A model generated the notes under the pieces. That model was not told the DNA's origin and made no database searches. It saw nothing but the letters and a program-made list of their open reading frames with translations. This document shows, in pieces, positions 1 to 7,077 of a DNA stretch of 15,018 bases. The position numbers and the translations under genes were made by a program. The stretch spans positions 1-15,018 of the forward strand of contig JAEWZA010000453.1 in NCBI GenBank assembly GCA_023395575.1, written 5' to 3'. Origin of the DNA: Bacillota bacterium. Its GTDB lineage: Bacteria > Bacillota > Clostridia > Acetivibrionales > DSM-1351. Numbering within the stretch: the stretch's first letter is position 1; each line of letters starts with the position of its first letter.

Positions 1-169
1 GATTCATATTATCGGGTTTGATACAGCAGAAGAGGTTGAAAAGGCTTTTTCTGTACTTAGCGAGGGAGGAGAAGTAATAAAGCCACTAGAAAGACCACCT
101 TACATGGTAATAATCGGCACTGTAAAGGATCGTTTCGGAGTTCAATGGGAGCTGATGTGTGACTTTTAA
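1..169 (+). CDS. VOC/PhnB-like family protein, C-terminal fragment
   Basis: An open frame enters from the left edge (first full codon at base 2) and ends at TAA 167-169, giving 55 residues of a C-terminus. The visible pattern is a Gly-Phe-Asp stretch, then an AEEVEKAF helix, a Gly-Gly turn, a short strand, and the closing KDRFGVQWEL strand. This is the usual last beta-alpha-beta-beta module of PhnB-like proteins of the glyoxalase/bleomycin-resistance/dioxygenase (VOC) fold, where D-x-FGV-x-W is typical. The family includes metal-dependent enzymes and binding proteins of varied function, so no substrate can be assigned. The start and N-terminal half lie outside the window. Family call fairly sure, function unknown. 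Confidence 0.7.
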   Translation, partial: IHIIGFDTAEEVEKAFSVLSEGGEVIKPLERPPYMVIIGTVKDRFGVQWELMCDF

Positions 170-259
170 ATTACATATGGTGGATGCGAGACAAATTCCA
201 AGTTATAGGGGAGATTAACTTTCCTTGTTTATATATAACAGCGAAAAATATTTATAGTA

Positions 260-289
260 TTTACTTTGTATCATATATTAGAATATAAA
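260..289 (+). promoter_or_regulatory. candidate promoter for the membrane protein gene at 324
   Basis: TTTACT (260-265) and TATAAA (284-289) are separated by 18 bp and lie 34 bp before the ATG at 324. Each hexamer departs from the sigma-A consensus (one base in the -10, two in the -35), and the region is very AT-rich, so chance matches are likely. Confidence 0.35.
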
Positions 290-323
290 ACTTTTTATAT
301 TGATGGCTATGTAGGAGAATTTT

Positions 324-887
324 ATGGAAGATAAAATTGAAAGTAAATATGAAAACAAGCAATTATTACTCAAAATAATATTATACACAGAGTATATAAG
401 TTTTATATGTTTAGTTATAGGACAGATGCGGTTATTTGCAGATTTTAGCTATCAATTGCATGAAATTATGTATTTACCCATAAATATTGCAATTTTTGTA
501 TTACCTCTAGAAATGATTGGATTTATCTACTATCGAATACGCTGGAGGATCCAAATAAGGGGAGAAGAGAAAAAGTATAATTATTGGAGGTTAAAAAAAT
601 TAATAACTGTAATTTTAGTATTAATCCCTGTAATCTATTTTATTTATATGACAAAGGGCGTACACACAACAGGAATATATGATAATATTTCTAAACAGCG
701 TATTGAGAATAAATTTTATTTAACTATAAAAGACAAAAATATTAGATGTACGAACAACGAATATAACTTGATTGATACTAGTAAAGAATATATGATTAGT
801 TATGAATGGAACAAGTTTTTCCCAACCAAAGGGAAATTAAAACATATTGAATTAATTGATAAGAAAAATTATGATAAGGTTAATTGA
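324..887 (+). CDS. three-helix membrane protein of unknown function
   Basis: This encodes 187 residues with a good ribosome binding site (AGGAG 313-317, 6 nt before the ATG). I do not recognise the family. Hydrophobic segments are seen at about residues 14-34, 47-69 and 92-109. The loop between the second and third segments is strongly basic (residues about 70-91, rich in Arg and Lys), so the positive-inside rule predicts N-terminus in and the last roughly 78 residues outside. That C-terminal part is polar and Lys/Asn/Tyr-rich without a recognisable motif. The gene is clearly more AT-rich than the metabolic genes further right. It lies 74 bp before the aminoglycoside adenylyltransferase gene with no terminator seen between them, so cotranscription is possible. 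That is inference; it gives no proof of a joint role. Confidence 0.75.
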   Translation: MEDKIESKYENKQLLLKIILYTEYISFICLVIGQMRLFADFSYQLHEIMYLPINIAIFVLPLEMIGFIYYRIRWRIQIRGEEKKYNYWRLKKLITVILVLIPVIYFIYMTKGVHTTGIYDNISKQRIENKFYLTIKDKNIRCTNNEYNLIDTSKEYMISYEWNKFFPTKGKLKHIELIDKKNYDKVN

Positions 888-961
888 ATTACATATTAGT
901 CAATAAACGATAATAAATAATACAAAACCAAATGTTTTCCATATTCCAGGAGCAAAATATA

Positions 962-1819
962 ATGCGAACAGAACAAGAAATGTTTGATTTAATTCTTAAT
1001 ATTGCAAAAGAGGACGAGCGTATTCGAGCAGTTTATATGAATGGCTCAAGAGCAAATCCCAATGTAAAAAAGGATAAATATCAGGATTATGATATTGTTT
1101 ATGTTGTTACTGAAACAGCATCGTTCTTAAAGGATAAGAGTTGGATATTGAATTTTGGAGATATTGCAATGGTACAGGAGCCTGATTCAAATGATTTGGG
1201 TTGGGGGCAAAGTGAAGATTATAGCCGTTCTTATTGTTGGCTAATGTTATTCAAAGATGGCAATCGTATTGATTTACATATACAAATTATAGAAGCCATG
1301 AATGAGGAATACCTAGCAGATAGTTTAACCATTCCTCTTTTAGATAAGGATAATATTTTGCCCACTATTCCACCACCAAGCGATACGGGGTATTGGATAA
1401 AGAAGCCAACTAAGCCCCAGTATGACTCCTGTTGCAATGAATTTTGGTGGTGTCTCAATAATGTTGCAAAAGGTATTGTGCGTGACCAGCTTCCTTATGC
1501 AATGCGAATGTATCATGAAACTACTCATGTAGAGCTTGATAAAATGCTTGAATGGTATATTGGTGTAAATACAAATTTCACTGTTACAACAGGCATGTGG
1601 GGCAAATGTTTTAAAGAATATCTGCCTAACGAGTTATATGAAGCATATACAAAAACATATTCAAATTTCGAAAATCTATGGACTGCAATTTTCGCCTCAT
1701 GCGAACTTTTCCGTACAGTAGCATCTATTGTGGGCAAGTACTTTGGATATGAGTATAATCAAAGTGATGATGACAATATGATGAAATATTTGCTCAAGAT
1801 GAAAAACAATGAGTTCTAG
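962..1819 (+). CDS. aminoglycoside 6-adenylyltransferase, ANT(6)-like
   Basis: This 285-residue protein should transfer AMP from ATP to a hydroxyl of streptomycin-type aminoglycosides in the cytoplasm, giving resistance. The N-terminus MRTEQEMFDLILNIA, the nucleotidyltransferase signature NGSR (27-30) followed by QDYD (41-44), and the third acidic position in RIDLH (Asp104) match the ANT(6)/AadE family in order and spacing. The length is slightly under the roughly 300 residues of the plasmid enzymes. An open frame extends 10 codons upstream to an ATG at 932, but that start has no ribosome binding site. The ATG at 962 follows AGGAG (948-952) by 9 nt and aligns with the family N-terminus, so it was chosen. 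No transposase, integron or resistance cluster surrounds it, which suggests a resident chromosomal homologue. The actual drug range cannot be told from sequence. Confidence 0.88.
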   Translation: MRTEQEMFDLILNIAKEDERIRAVYMNGSRANPNVKKDKYQDYDIVYVVTETASFLKDKSWILNFGDIAMVQEPDSNDLGWGQSEDYSRSYCWLMLFKDGNRIDLHIQIIEAMNEEYLADSLTIPLLDKDNILPTIPPPSDTGYWIKKPTKPQYDSCCNEFWWCLNNVAKGIVRDQLPYAMRMYHETTHVELDKMLEWYIGVNTNFTVTTGMWGKCFKEYLPNELYEAYTKTYSNFENLWTAIFASCELFRTVASIVGKYFGYEYNQSDDDNMMKYLLKMKNNEF

Positions 1820-1866
1820 GCGAATGAAATTCATTAGGCAGCAAAAATAATTTTAGCTTAACCATA

Positions 1867-1895
1867 TTTAAATGCGAAGAATTTTCCATTATAAT
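1867..1895 (+). promoter_or_regulatory. candidate promoter for the lipoprotein gene at 1961
   Basis: A perfect -10 hexamer TATAAT (1890-1895) is preceded by TTTAAA (1867-1872, four of six matches to TTGACA) with 17-bp spacing. It lies 65 bp upstream of the ATG at 1961. It is the only promoter-like pair in the 141-bp gap after the adenylyltransferase gene. Confidence 0.45.
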
Positions 1896-1960
1896 ATACT
1901 ATGCTAGTGGTAAAAATGTGAATTATAACACATGTCGGGTATAGGAGTGAATATTAAATT

Positions 1961-2464
1961 ATGAAGCATTGTATTAAGTTCGTTATTTTATTGTATTTAT
2001 CACTTGTTTTAGTTGGCTGCGGTTCTACTGATAAGGTTGGTTCTGAGCCTAGCAATAGTGGGGCAAGTATTTCAAGCCAAACAGCGGCGCAGAAGAAGCC
2101 TACAGTAACTATAAATTGCTACTATAAAGAGCCTGCAGGCTTTAGCGATAAAAATGCTATAATCATAGCTGGTGAATTAAAAAATGAATATGTTGAAATA
2201 ATTATTCAAGGGACAGTAAAAGAATTTGAATATTTAGCGGTAGAGTTTGACGCTGATAAAAATGAGTTTATTGAAAATGGATTGAAAGCTAAATACAGTA
2301 GTCTGGAAAATCAGACTGTATATATTAAAACAAACTTACCTGAGGGAATACCTTCTGAATTGATAAGATGGAAGAGTGAACAAGGTAAAGAATACGAATA
2401 TATAATTAGAGACTATGGCTTGGCTGACGAAAAAGACATGCAGCAGACATTTAATTTGGAATGA
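1961..2464 (+). CDS. small secreted lipoprotein of unknown function
   Basis: This encodes 167 residues. The N-terminus is a lipoprotein signal: a basic start, a hydrophobic core at about residues 6-18, and the lipobox Leu17-Val18-Gly19-Cys20. The mature protein should be lipid-anchored to the outer face of the membrane. A Ser/Gly/Ala/Lys-rich linker (about 21-48) precedes a compact domain of about 115 residues with alternating short strands. No conserved family motif was recognised. The ribosome binding site AGGAG (1943-1947) is 13 nt before the ATG, longer than usual, but no better in-frame start exists. It has its own candidate promoter and is 182 bp from the next gene, which also encodes a lipoprotein. 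A shared role is possible but nothing in the sequence proves it. Confidence 0.8.
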   Translation: MKHCIKFVILLYLSLVLVGCGSTDKVGSEPSNSGASISSQTAAQKKPTVTINCYYKEPAGFSDKNAIIIAGELKNEYVEIIIQGTVKEFEYLAVEFDADKNEFIENGLKAKYSSLENQTVYIKTNLPEGIPSELIRWKSEQGKEYEYIIRDYGLADEKDMQQTFNLE

Positions 2465-2646
2465 AAATCAAAACAAATGCTGGATTTGACATGCTAACCT
2501 AATGTATAATATTGGTGATAATATTTCTACTAATAACATTTTAATATCATTTTAGAGGCATGCACAATATACCAGAGATTTTAGTGTTAAAATTCATTAG
2601 AAAGCTTGAAGTGGGGCTTGCCTTTATTTTGAAAAGGGGGAGCTAA

Positions 2647-3453
2647 ATGTTAACATGTTCAAAAAGAAACAGTAATTTATTAAGAAAGATGGGTGTTTTT
2701 GTTTTAATCCTCTCAGTTTTTATGCTATCTTTCACAGCCTGTGGAACGGCTGGAGATGATGGACAAGCATCAGATTCTGAGTTGGTTATTACAACAACTA
2801 CGACCATAATTGATTCGGGGCTATTGGACTACTTATCTCCAATCATCAAAGAAGAAACTGGACTAAATATTAAAGTCGTATCTAGTGATGCTGAACAGAC
2901 AATGAAATCGGGCAAAGCTGGAAAAGCAGATGTACTTTTTGTAAATAATAAAGATTTAGAAGAGAAATTTGTATCTGATGGAGACGGCCTAAATAGAATT
3001 GAACTTCCAAGTAATTACTTTGTTATATTAGGACCTACAAATGATCCGGCAGGAATATCAAGCCTTAAAGGTAGTGCTGCAGAAGCCTTCAAGAAGATAG
3101 CAGACAGTAAATCACCATTTTATTCTGTAGAAAAGGCTTCAATAGTTAATAAAAAGGAAATGAAGCTTTGGCAGGTAAATAATATAAGCCCAGAAGGAGA
3201 CTGGTATATTTCAAAAGATACAGACCTTGAAAAAACAATTTATTTAACTAACAATGATAATGCATATACACTTGCAGACAGGACTACATACATGGCAATT
3301 AAAGACCAATTAAATTTGCAGATTGTAATGGATACAGCAGAGGATTTAAATGACAAATATACTATAGTAACGGTGAATCCTGATAAAGTGAAAGGTGTAA
3401 ATAAAGCTGCTGTTGATCGATTTGTAGGCTGGATGACATCACAAAGAGCTTAG
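2647..3453 (+). CDS. TupA-like (tungstate/molybdate-type) solute-binding lipoprotein, divergent
   Basis: This encodes 268 residues with a strong ribosome binding site (AAGGGGGA just before the ATG). The lipoprotein signal ends at Phe29-Thr30-Ala31-Cys32. The mature part follows the TupA plan throughout: a TTTTT strand then DSGLLDYL, a KADVLFVNN strand, LEEKFVSDGDGLNR, NYFVILGPTNDPAGI, AAEAFKKIADS, GDWYI, a NNDNAYTLADRTTY segment, and a final VNPDKVKGVN with WM. Classical TupA proteins bind tungstate outside the membrane and hand it to TupBC. Here the oxyanion motifs are altered: the TTTS loop reads TTTTTI, the second loop lacks the usual GTGQAL form, and the RGDDSGT loop is replaced by SVEKASIVN, so the key Arg is missing. 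No permease or ATPase gene is near. Ligand unknown; it may bind something else or act as a sensor or orphan. Confidence 0.8.
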   Translation: MLTCSKRNSNLLRKMGVFVLILSVFMLSFTACGTAGDDGQASDSELVITTTTTIIDSGLLDYLSPIIKEETGLNIKVVSSDAEQTMKSGKAGKADVLFVNNKDLEEKFVSDGDGLNRIELPSNYFVILGPTNDPAGISSLKGSAAEAFKKIADSKSPFYSVEKASIVNKKEMKLWQVNNISPEGDWYISKDTDLEKTIYLTNNDNAYTLADRTTYMAIKDQLNLQIVMDTAEDLNDKYTIVTVNPDKVKGVNKAAVDRFVGWMTSQRA

Positions 3454-3552
3454 AAATTGATTGGTGAGTATGTTGAATAAATCTGGTAGTCTTCAAAAAG
3501 TTTTATTGAACGGTATTGGACATAAAAAATTTGAAATATAATATCGAGTGTA

Positions 3553-3592
3553 AAAGAGCTCATAATATTTTTCTAATATTATGGGCTTTTCT
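3553..3592 (+). terminator. intrinsic terminator after the TupA-like gene
   Basis: A 13-bp stem pairs 3557-3569 (AGCTCATAATATT) with 3575-3587, with one G-U pair and a 5-nt loop. Weak A-U/G-U pairs extend it and it runs into a short T tract (TTTTCT). It lies about 100 bp after the stop codon at 3453. Confidence 0.8.
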
Positions 3593-3940
3593 ATTGGTCA
3601 TATCACCGGATATTTAGCCCATATTAATTGACTCAATAAATTAATTAGTTCTTCCTTGCATTTCGTCTATTTCATTATCTGCTTTAATATTGTAAAAATT
3701 GTTAGAATTTCAATTGAGCAGAAAAAATTATAAAAGAGAGTTTTATTTATCTATAATTAGGGTAAATTATATTTATAATGAAGGGATTTGAATCCTATAA
3801 GTTACTAACTTAACATTCCTAGATGAAATATAGGTATTCAACTTATTAATGGAAGGTTAAGTTATTAAATTATTAAAGCGCATGAAGTTTCAAGGGAAAT
3901 AACATAAAATGATAATATATCTTAAGAAGGAGACGAGAGT
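3593..3940 (+). other. gap before the nitroreductase gene: AT-rich, promoter-like and operator-like elements
   Basis: No coding sequence was seen here. Two perfect TATAAT hexamers occur at 3752-3757 and 3774-3779. Neither has a good -35 at normal spacing, so the promoter cannot be fixed. They are followed by the palindrome and inverted repeat described separately. The first 130 bp (3593-3720) hold nothing beyond a short AT-rich inverted repeat (ATTAATT 3623-3629 / AATTAAT 3639-3645). Confidence 0.4.
3799..3864 (+). promoter_or_regulatory. palindromic operator-like site and long inverted repeat upstream of the nitroreductase
   Basis: AAGTTACTAACTT (3799-3811) is a perfect 13-bp palindrome centred on C3805, about 20 bp after the second TATAAT hexamer. 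It overlaps a 14-bp inverted repeat, 3806-3819 with 3851-3864, having one mismatch. In RNA this repeat could form a stem just ahead of the nitroreductase leader. Palindromes placed like this are typical for dimeric winged-helix repressors of the MarR/HxlR type, which often control nitroreductase genes. The regulator identity is inference. Confidence 0.4.
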
Positions 3941-4513
3941 ATGAAAATTTTAGATACATTAAAGGAAAGAAGATCATATTACAATATTAATAAGCAATTA
4001 CCTGTGGAGGAAGCAAAGGTATTTGACCTGGTAGAAAAGGCTACCGAATTAGTACCCGATTCATTTAATATGAAGAGCTCAAGAGTTGTTGTTGTAACAG
4101 GGGAAAAGCAAGATAAGCTATGGGATAATATTTATGATGCATTCGAAGGGATGGTTCCAAGAGAAAAAATAGATAGTTTTAAAAATGGTTACGGTACAAT
4201 TCTTTACTTTTTCGACCAAAATGTTGTCAAAGGCATGCAGGAGCAATATTCAATATATGCAGATAGGTTTCCGGAGTGGGCTTCTCAATCGTCTGGAATG
4301 CTTCAAATAAGTATATGGAGCGGTTTGAGAGAATTAGGGATAGGAGCTTCACTTCAGCATTATAATCCAGTTATTGATGAAATGGTTAAAAAAATGTTTG
4401 GTTTACCAGACAGCTATAAGCTAAATGCACAGATGCCTTTTGGTGGAATTGTTTCTCATCCGGAACCAAAGCCAGCAGAAGATATTTCAAAGAGAGTAAT
4501 GATAGTAAAATAA
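3941..4513 (+). CDS. nitroreductase family protein, Frm2-like
   Basis: This is a 190-residue cytoplasmic flavoprotein of the nitroreductase fold, expected to bind FMN and use NAD(P)H to reduce nitro, quinone or similar substrates. Visible features are the N-terminal ERRSYYNI (FMN phosphate-binding Arg-Arg-Ser), the DSFNMKSSRVVVV segment at about residues 40-52 (typical PSAFNSQSSR-type motif of the Frm2/HBN1 subgroup), GYGTILYFFD, WASQSSGMLQISIW (dimer helix), and the closing LGIGASLQHYNP and FGGIVSHPEPKP. The length is typical for the subgroup, which lacks the C-terminal extension of larger nitroreductases. The ribosome binding site AAGGAG is well placed. It is monocistronic: a terminator follows, the next gene is convergent, and a palindromic operator-like site lies upstream. 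The true substrate is unknown. Confidence 0.88.
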   Translation: MKILDTLKERRSYYNINKQLPVEEAKVFDLVEKATELVPDSFNMKSSRVVVVTGEKQDKLWDNIYDAFEGMVPREKIDSFKNGYGTILYFFDQNVVKGMQEQYSIYADRFPEWASQSSGMLQISIWSGLRELGIGASLQHYNPVIDEMVKKMFGLPDSYKLNAQMPFGGIVSHPEPKPAEDISKRVMIVK

Positions 4514-4543
4514 ATATTAGAATTAATTATCTGATATAAGCTT

Positions 4544-4592
4544 GAAAACCTCCTCTGGTTAACATTAGATTCTTAACCCAAAGGAGGTTTTC
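4544..4592. terminator. bidirectional terminator between the nitroreductase gene and pflB
   Basis: A perfect 11-bp stem GAAAACCTCCT (4544-4554) / AGGAGGTTTTC (4582-4592) encloses a second perfect inverted repeat GGTTAA (4557-4562) / TTAACC (4573-4578). The A and T runs inside the arms give a U tract on both strands, which suits the convergent genes on either side. Confidence 0.85.
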
Positions 4593-4640
4593 TATATTTC
4601 AGATAAAAGTTTACAGTATTTTTAATGTTTGTCCGATGTA

Positions 4641-6866
4641 TTACATTGCTTCATGGAAAGTCCTAGAAATAACTTCTAGCTGCTGTTCACGGGTCAATTT
4701 GATAAAGTGTACTGCGTAGCCCGAAACTCTTACAGTAAGTGAGTTGTATTTAAGGGGTTCAGCCATAGCATTTTCAAGTGTAGCTTTGTCAAGGACATTT
4801 ACATTTATGTGGTGGCCGTTGCTCATCATATAACCATCAATTATAGCTGCCAGATTTTTGATTTTTGTATCTTCGTCCTTGCCCAATGCGGCAGGTAAAA
4901 TTGAAGCCGTTAGAGAAATACCGTCACGACAGCTGTTATAAGGTATTTTTGCAACAGAACTAAGCAACGCCAATATTCCAGATTTATCTCTGTGGTGCAT
5001 AGGATTTGCTCCAGGTGCGAAGGGTTCACCTTTCTTTCTGCCATCAGGTGTAGAGCCTGTCTTTTTTCCATATACAACATTTGAGGTGATTGTTAATACT
5101 GACAGTGTATGTGTTGCATTACGGTAGGTAGAATGAGCCTTTAAGCTGTTATAAAAGCTTTCAACCACCTCTTTTGCGATGCTGTCAACTCTATCGTCAT
5201 TATTGCCGAACTGAGGATATGGAAGGTCAGTTTCAAAGTCTGTAATAATTCCTCTTTCATCTCTGATTACTTTAACTCTTGAATGCTTTATTGCACTCAG
5301 AGAATCAACAAATACTGAAAGACCAGAAATACCAAAGGCCATTAACCTGTTTACATCAGTATCGTGCAGAGCCATCATAAGGCGTTCATATGCGTATTTG
5401 TCATGCATATAGTGAATTATGTTCATTGTATTTACATACAAACCAGTAAGCCAATCCTGAATTTTCAGAAAATTGCTCATTACCTTGTCATATTCAAGAT
5501 ATTCACCGGCATAAGCTTCCATTTCAGGAGCAACCTGTGTGCCCGATATTTCATCTTTTCCGCCGTTCAGAGATAATAGCAGAAGCTTGGCAAGGTTGCA
5601 TCTTGCGCCAAAAAACTGCATATCCTTTCCTAATATCATTGCAGATACACAGCAGGCTATACCGTAGTCATCACCATATAGAGGCTGCATTAAATCATCA
5701 TTCTCATACTGAATTGCACTTGTTTTTATAGATATTTTTGCACAGAACTGCTTAAAGGGTTCAGGCAGCTTTGTTGACCATAGTATAGTTAGGTTTGGCT
5801 CTGGAGCAGCGCCAAGATTATTTAATGTCTGTAGAAATCTATAGGAAGTTTTTGTAACCATATGCCTTCCGTCGCAGCTTATTCCGCCTATTGATTCTGT
5901 TAACCAAACTGGGTCGCCTGCAAAAAGCTCATTATATGATTTTGTTCTTAAATGCCTTACTAATCTAAGCTTTATAACAAACTGGTCAATTAGTTCTTGC
6001 GCCTCTGTTTCGGTCAAAATATTATTTTTAAGGTCTTTTTCTATATAAATATCAAAAAATGTATTGAGTCTGCCTAAAGAATTTGCTGCACCATTAGTTT
6101 CCTTCATAGCACCTAAAAATGCAAGGTAAGTCCATTGAACAGCTTCAAATGCATTGGCAGCAGGACGTCTCAAATTAAAGCCATAGGAACTTCCCATTAC
6201 TGCAAGATCACTCAATGAAGCTATCTGGTCGCTGACTTCTTGTCTAAGTCTTATTATTTCTTCACTCATTTCAGTTGAAATATCAGCTAAATCCTTTTTC
6301 TTCTCTTCTATTAATATGTCAATTCCATATAAAGCAACTCTTCTGTAGTCACCAATTATTCTGCCTCTTCCGTAAGCGTCAGGCAAGCCAGTAATAATTC
6401 CACATTTTCTGGCTTTACGCATTTCCTCTGAGTACGCACTAAAAACGCCATCGTTATGTGTTTTAATATTCTTAACAGCACTGTCAATCTCAGGAGCAGG
6501 CGAGACACCAAACTCTTGACAAGCTTGCTTGGTCATTCTATATCCTGTATTTGGAAGTAAGGCCCTTTTTAGAGGAGCATCAGTTTGCAGACCTTTAATT
6601 ATCTCGTAAGCCTCTTCTATATATCCGGGCTTGTGGCTGGTTATACCTGATACAGTTGAAGCATCTATGTCTAGAATTCCGCCTTTCAAATGTTCTTCTA
6701 CCAAGAGGCTTTTGCAGGTGTTCCAAAGATATTTTGTTTTATTGCTTGAACCAACAAGAAAGCTTACATCTCCATCATAGGGTGAATAATTTGTCTGAAT
6801 AAAGTCTTGAACGTCAATTGAGTTTTGCCATTTGCCTGGCTTGAAATCAGAAATATTTAGATTCAT
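4641..6866 (-). CDS. pflB: pyruvate formate-lyase (formate acetyltransferase)
   Basis: This 741-residue cytoplasmic glycyl-radical enzyme converts pyruvate and CoA to acetyl-CoA and formate. The adjacent catalytic cysteines are in GIACCVSAM (Cys405, Cys406) and the radical-bearing glycine is in RVSGYAVHF (Gly716), 25 residues from the C-terminus, as expected. Other family stretches are GRGRIIGDYRRVALYG and TSNVVYGKKTGSTPDGR. The open frame could start 13 codons earlier at 6905, but the ATG at 6866 has GGGAGG 8 nt upstream and fits the family N-terminus. Transcription comes from a consensus promoter through a ZTP riboswitch and terminator. The radical-generating activase gene pflA, often adjacent, is absent here: the downstream neighbour is convergent and pfp lies upstream. 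Formate made here can feed formyl-tetrahydrofolate synthesis, which fits control by ZTP. Confidence 0.97.
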   Translation of the reverse strand: MNLNISDFKPGKWQNSIDVQDFIQTNYSPYDGDVSFLVGSSNKTKYLWNTCKSLLVEEHLKGGILDIDASTVSGITSHKPGYIEEAYEIIKGLQTDAPLKRALLPNTGYRMTKQACQEFGVSPAPEIDSAVKNIKTHNDGVFSAYSEEMRKARKCGIITGLPDAYGRGRIIGDYRRVALYGIDILIEEKKKDLADISTEMSEEIIRLRQEVSDQIASLSDLAVMGSSYGFNLRRPAANAFEAVQWTYLAFLGAMKETNGAANSLGRLNTFFDIYIEKDLKNNILTETEAQELIDQFVIKLRLVRHLRTKSYNELFAGDPVWLTESIGGISCDGRHMVTKTSYRFLQTLNNLGAAPEPNLTILWSTKLPEPFKQFCAKISIKTSAIQYENDDLMQPLYGDDYGIACCVSAMILGKDMQFFGARCNLAKLLLLSLNGGKDEISGTQVAPEMEAYAGEYLEYDKVMSNFLKIQDWLTGLYVNTMNIIHYMHDKYAYERLMMALHDTDVNRLMAFGISGLSVFVDSLSAIKHSRVKVIRDERGIITDFETDLPYPQFGNNDDRVDSIAKEVVESFYNSLKAHSTYRNATHTLSVLTITSNVVYGKKTGSTPDGRKKGEPFAPGANPMHHRDKSGILALLSSVAKIPYNSCRDGISLTASILPAALGKDEDTKIKNLAAIIDGYMMSNGHHINVNVLDKATLENAMAEPLKYNSLTVRVSGYAVHFIKLTREQQLEVISRTFHEAM

Positions 6867-6924
6867 GTTTTTGGCCTCCCTAAAGAATATTATTTCGTTT
6901 GCCAAGGGAATTTATTTTGTACAT

Positions 6925-7023
6925 GCAAAATAAAAGCCACCTGGGCAATATCAGTGCCCAGGCGGCCGGCTTTTAAAAGTTATACTCCCATGTGGTAATC
7001 TCCACTTCCGCCAGTTGTATAAC
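6925..7023 (-). ncRNA. ZTP (pfl-motif) riboswitch with intrinsic terminator, upstream of pflB
   Basis: Read on the minus strand, GTTATAC (7023-7017) pairs with GTATAAC (6985-6979) as P1. Between them lie the conserved ACTGGCGG (7015-7008), a GTGG/CCAC hairpin, and ATGGGAGT. After a linker comes the hallmark CCGCCTGGGC (6965-6956), whose CCGCC can form the pseudoknot with GGCGG (7012-7008). These are the defining parts of the pfl motif that binds ZMP/ZTP. The second domain is built into a terminator: AAAAGCC (6974-6968) pairs with GGCTTTT (6938-6932), enclosing CCTGGGC/GCCCAGG, followed by TTTATTTT. Known members of this class switch genes on when ZTP rises. Pseudoknot and full terminator stem share bases, which supports that mode here. 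Confidence 0.93.
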
Positions 7024-7048
7024 AGTTTTTCAAAGTTATTATGTTATT

Positions 7049-7077
7049 AGTATAAAAATAAAAATAGAATAAGTCAA
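7049..7077 (-). promoter_or_regulatory. promoter of the pflB riboswitch transcript
   Basis: On the minus strand, TTGACT (7077-7072) and TATACT (7054-7049) are separated by exactly 17 bp. The expected transcription start is about 20 bases before the first riboswitch stem at 7023, as needed for a complete aptamer. Confidence 0.8.

Noticed and set aside
932..961. Ten-codon upstream extension of the adenylyltransferase gene
   Set aside because: There is no ribosome binding site before 932. The ATG at 962 has AGGAG at 9 nt and matches the family N-terminus.
2486..2510. Perfect TTGACA (2486-2491) and perfect TATAAT (2505-2510) upstream of the TupA-like gene
   Set aside because: The spacer is only 13 bp, too short for normal sigma-A recognition, so it is not listed as a promoter.
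5364..5731. Open frames on the plus strand inside pflB
   Set aside because: They are antisense to a fully conserved enzyme, have no ribosome binding site of note and match no family; they are by-products of the real frame.
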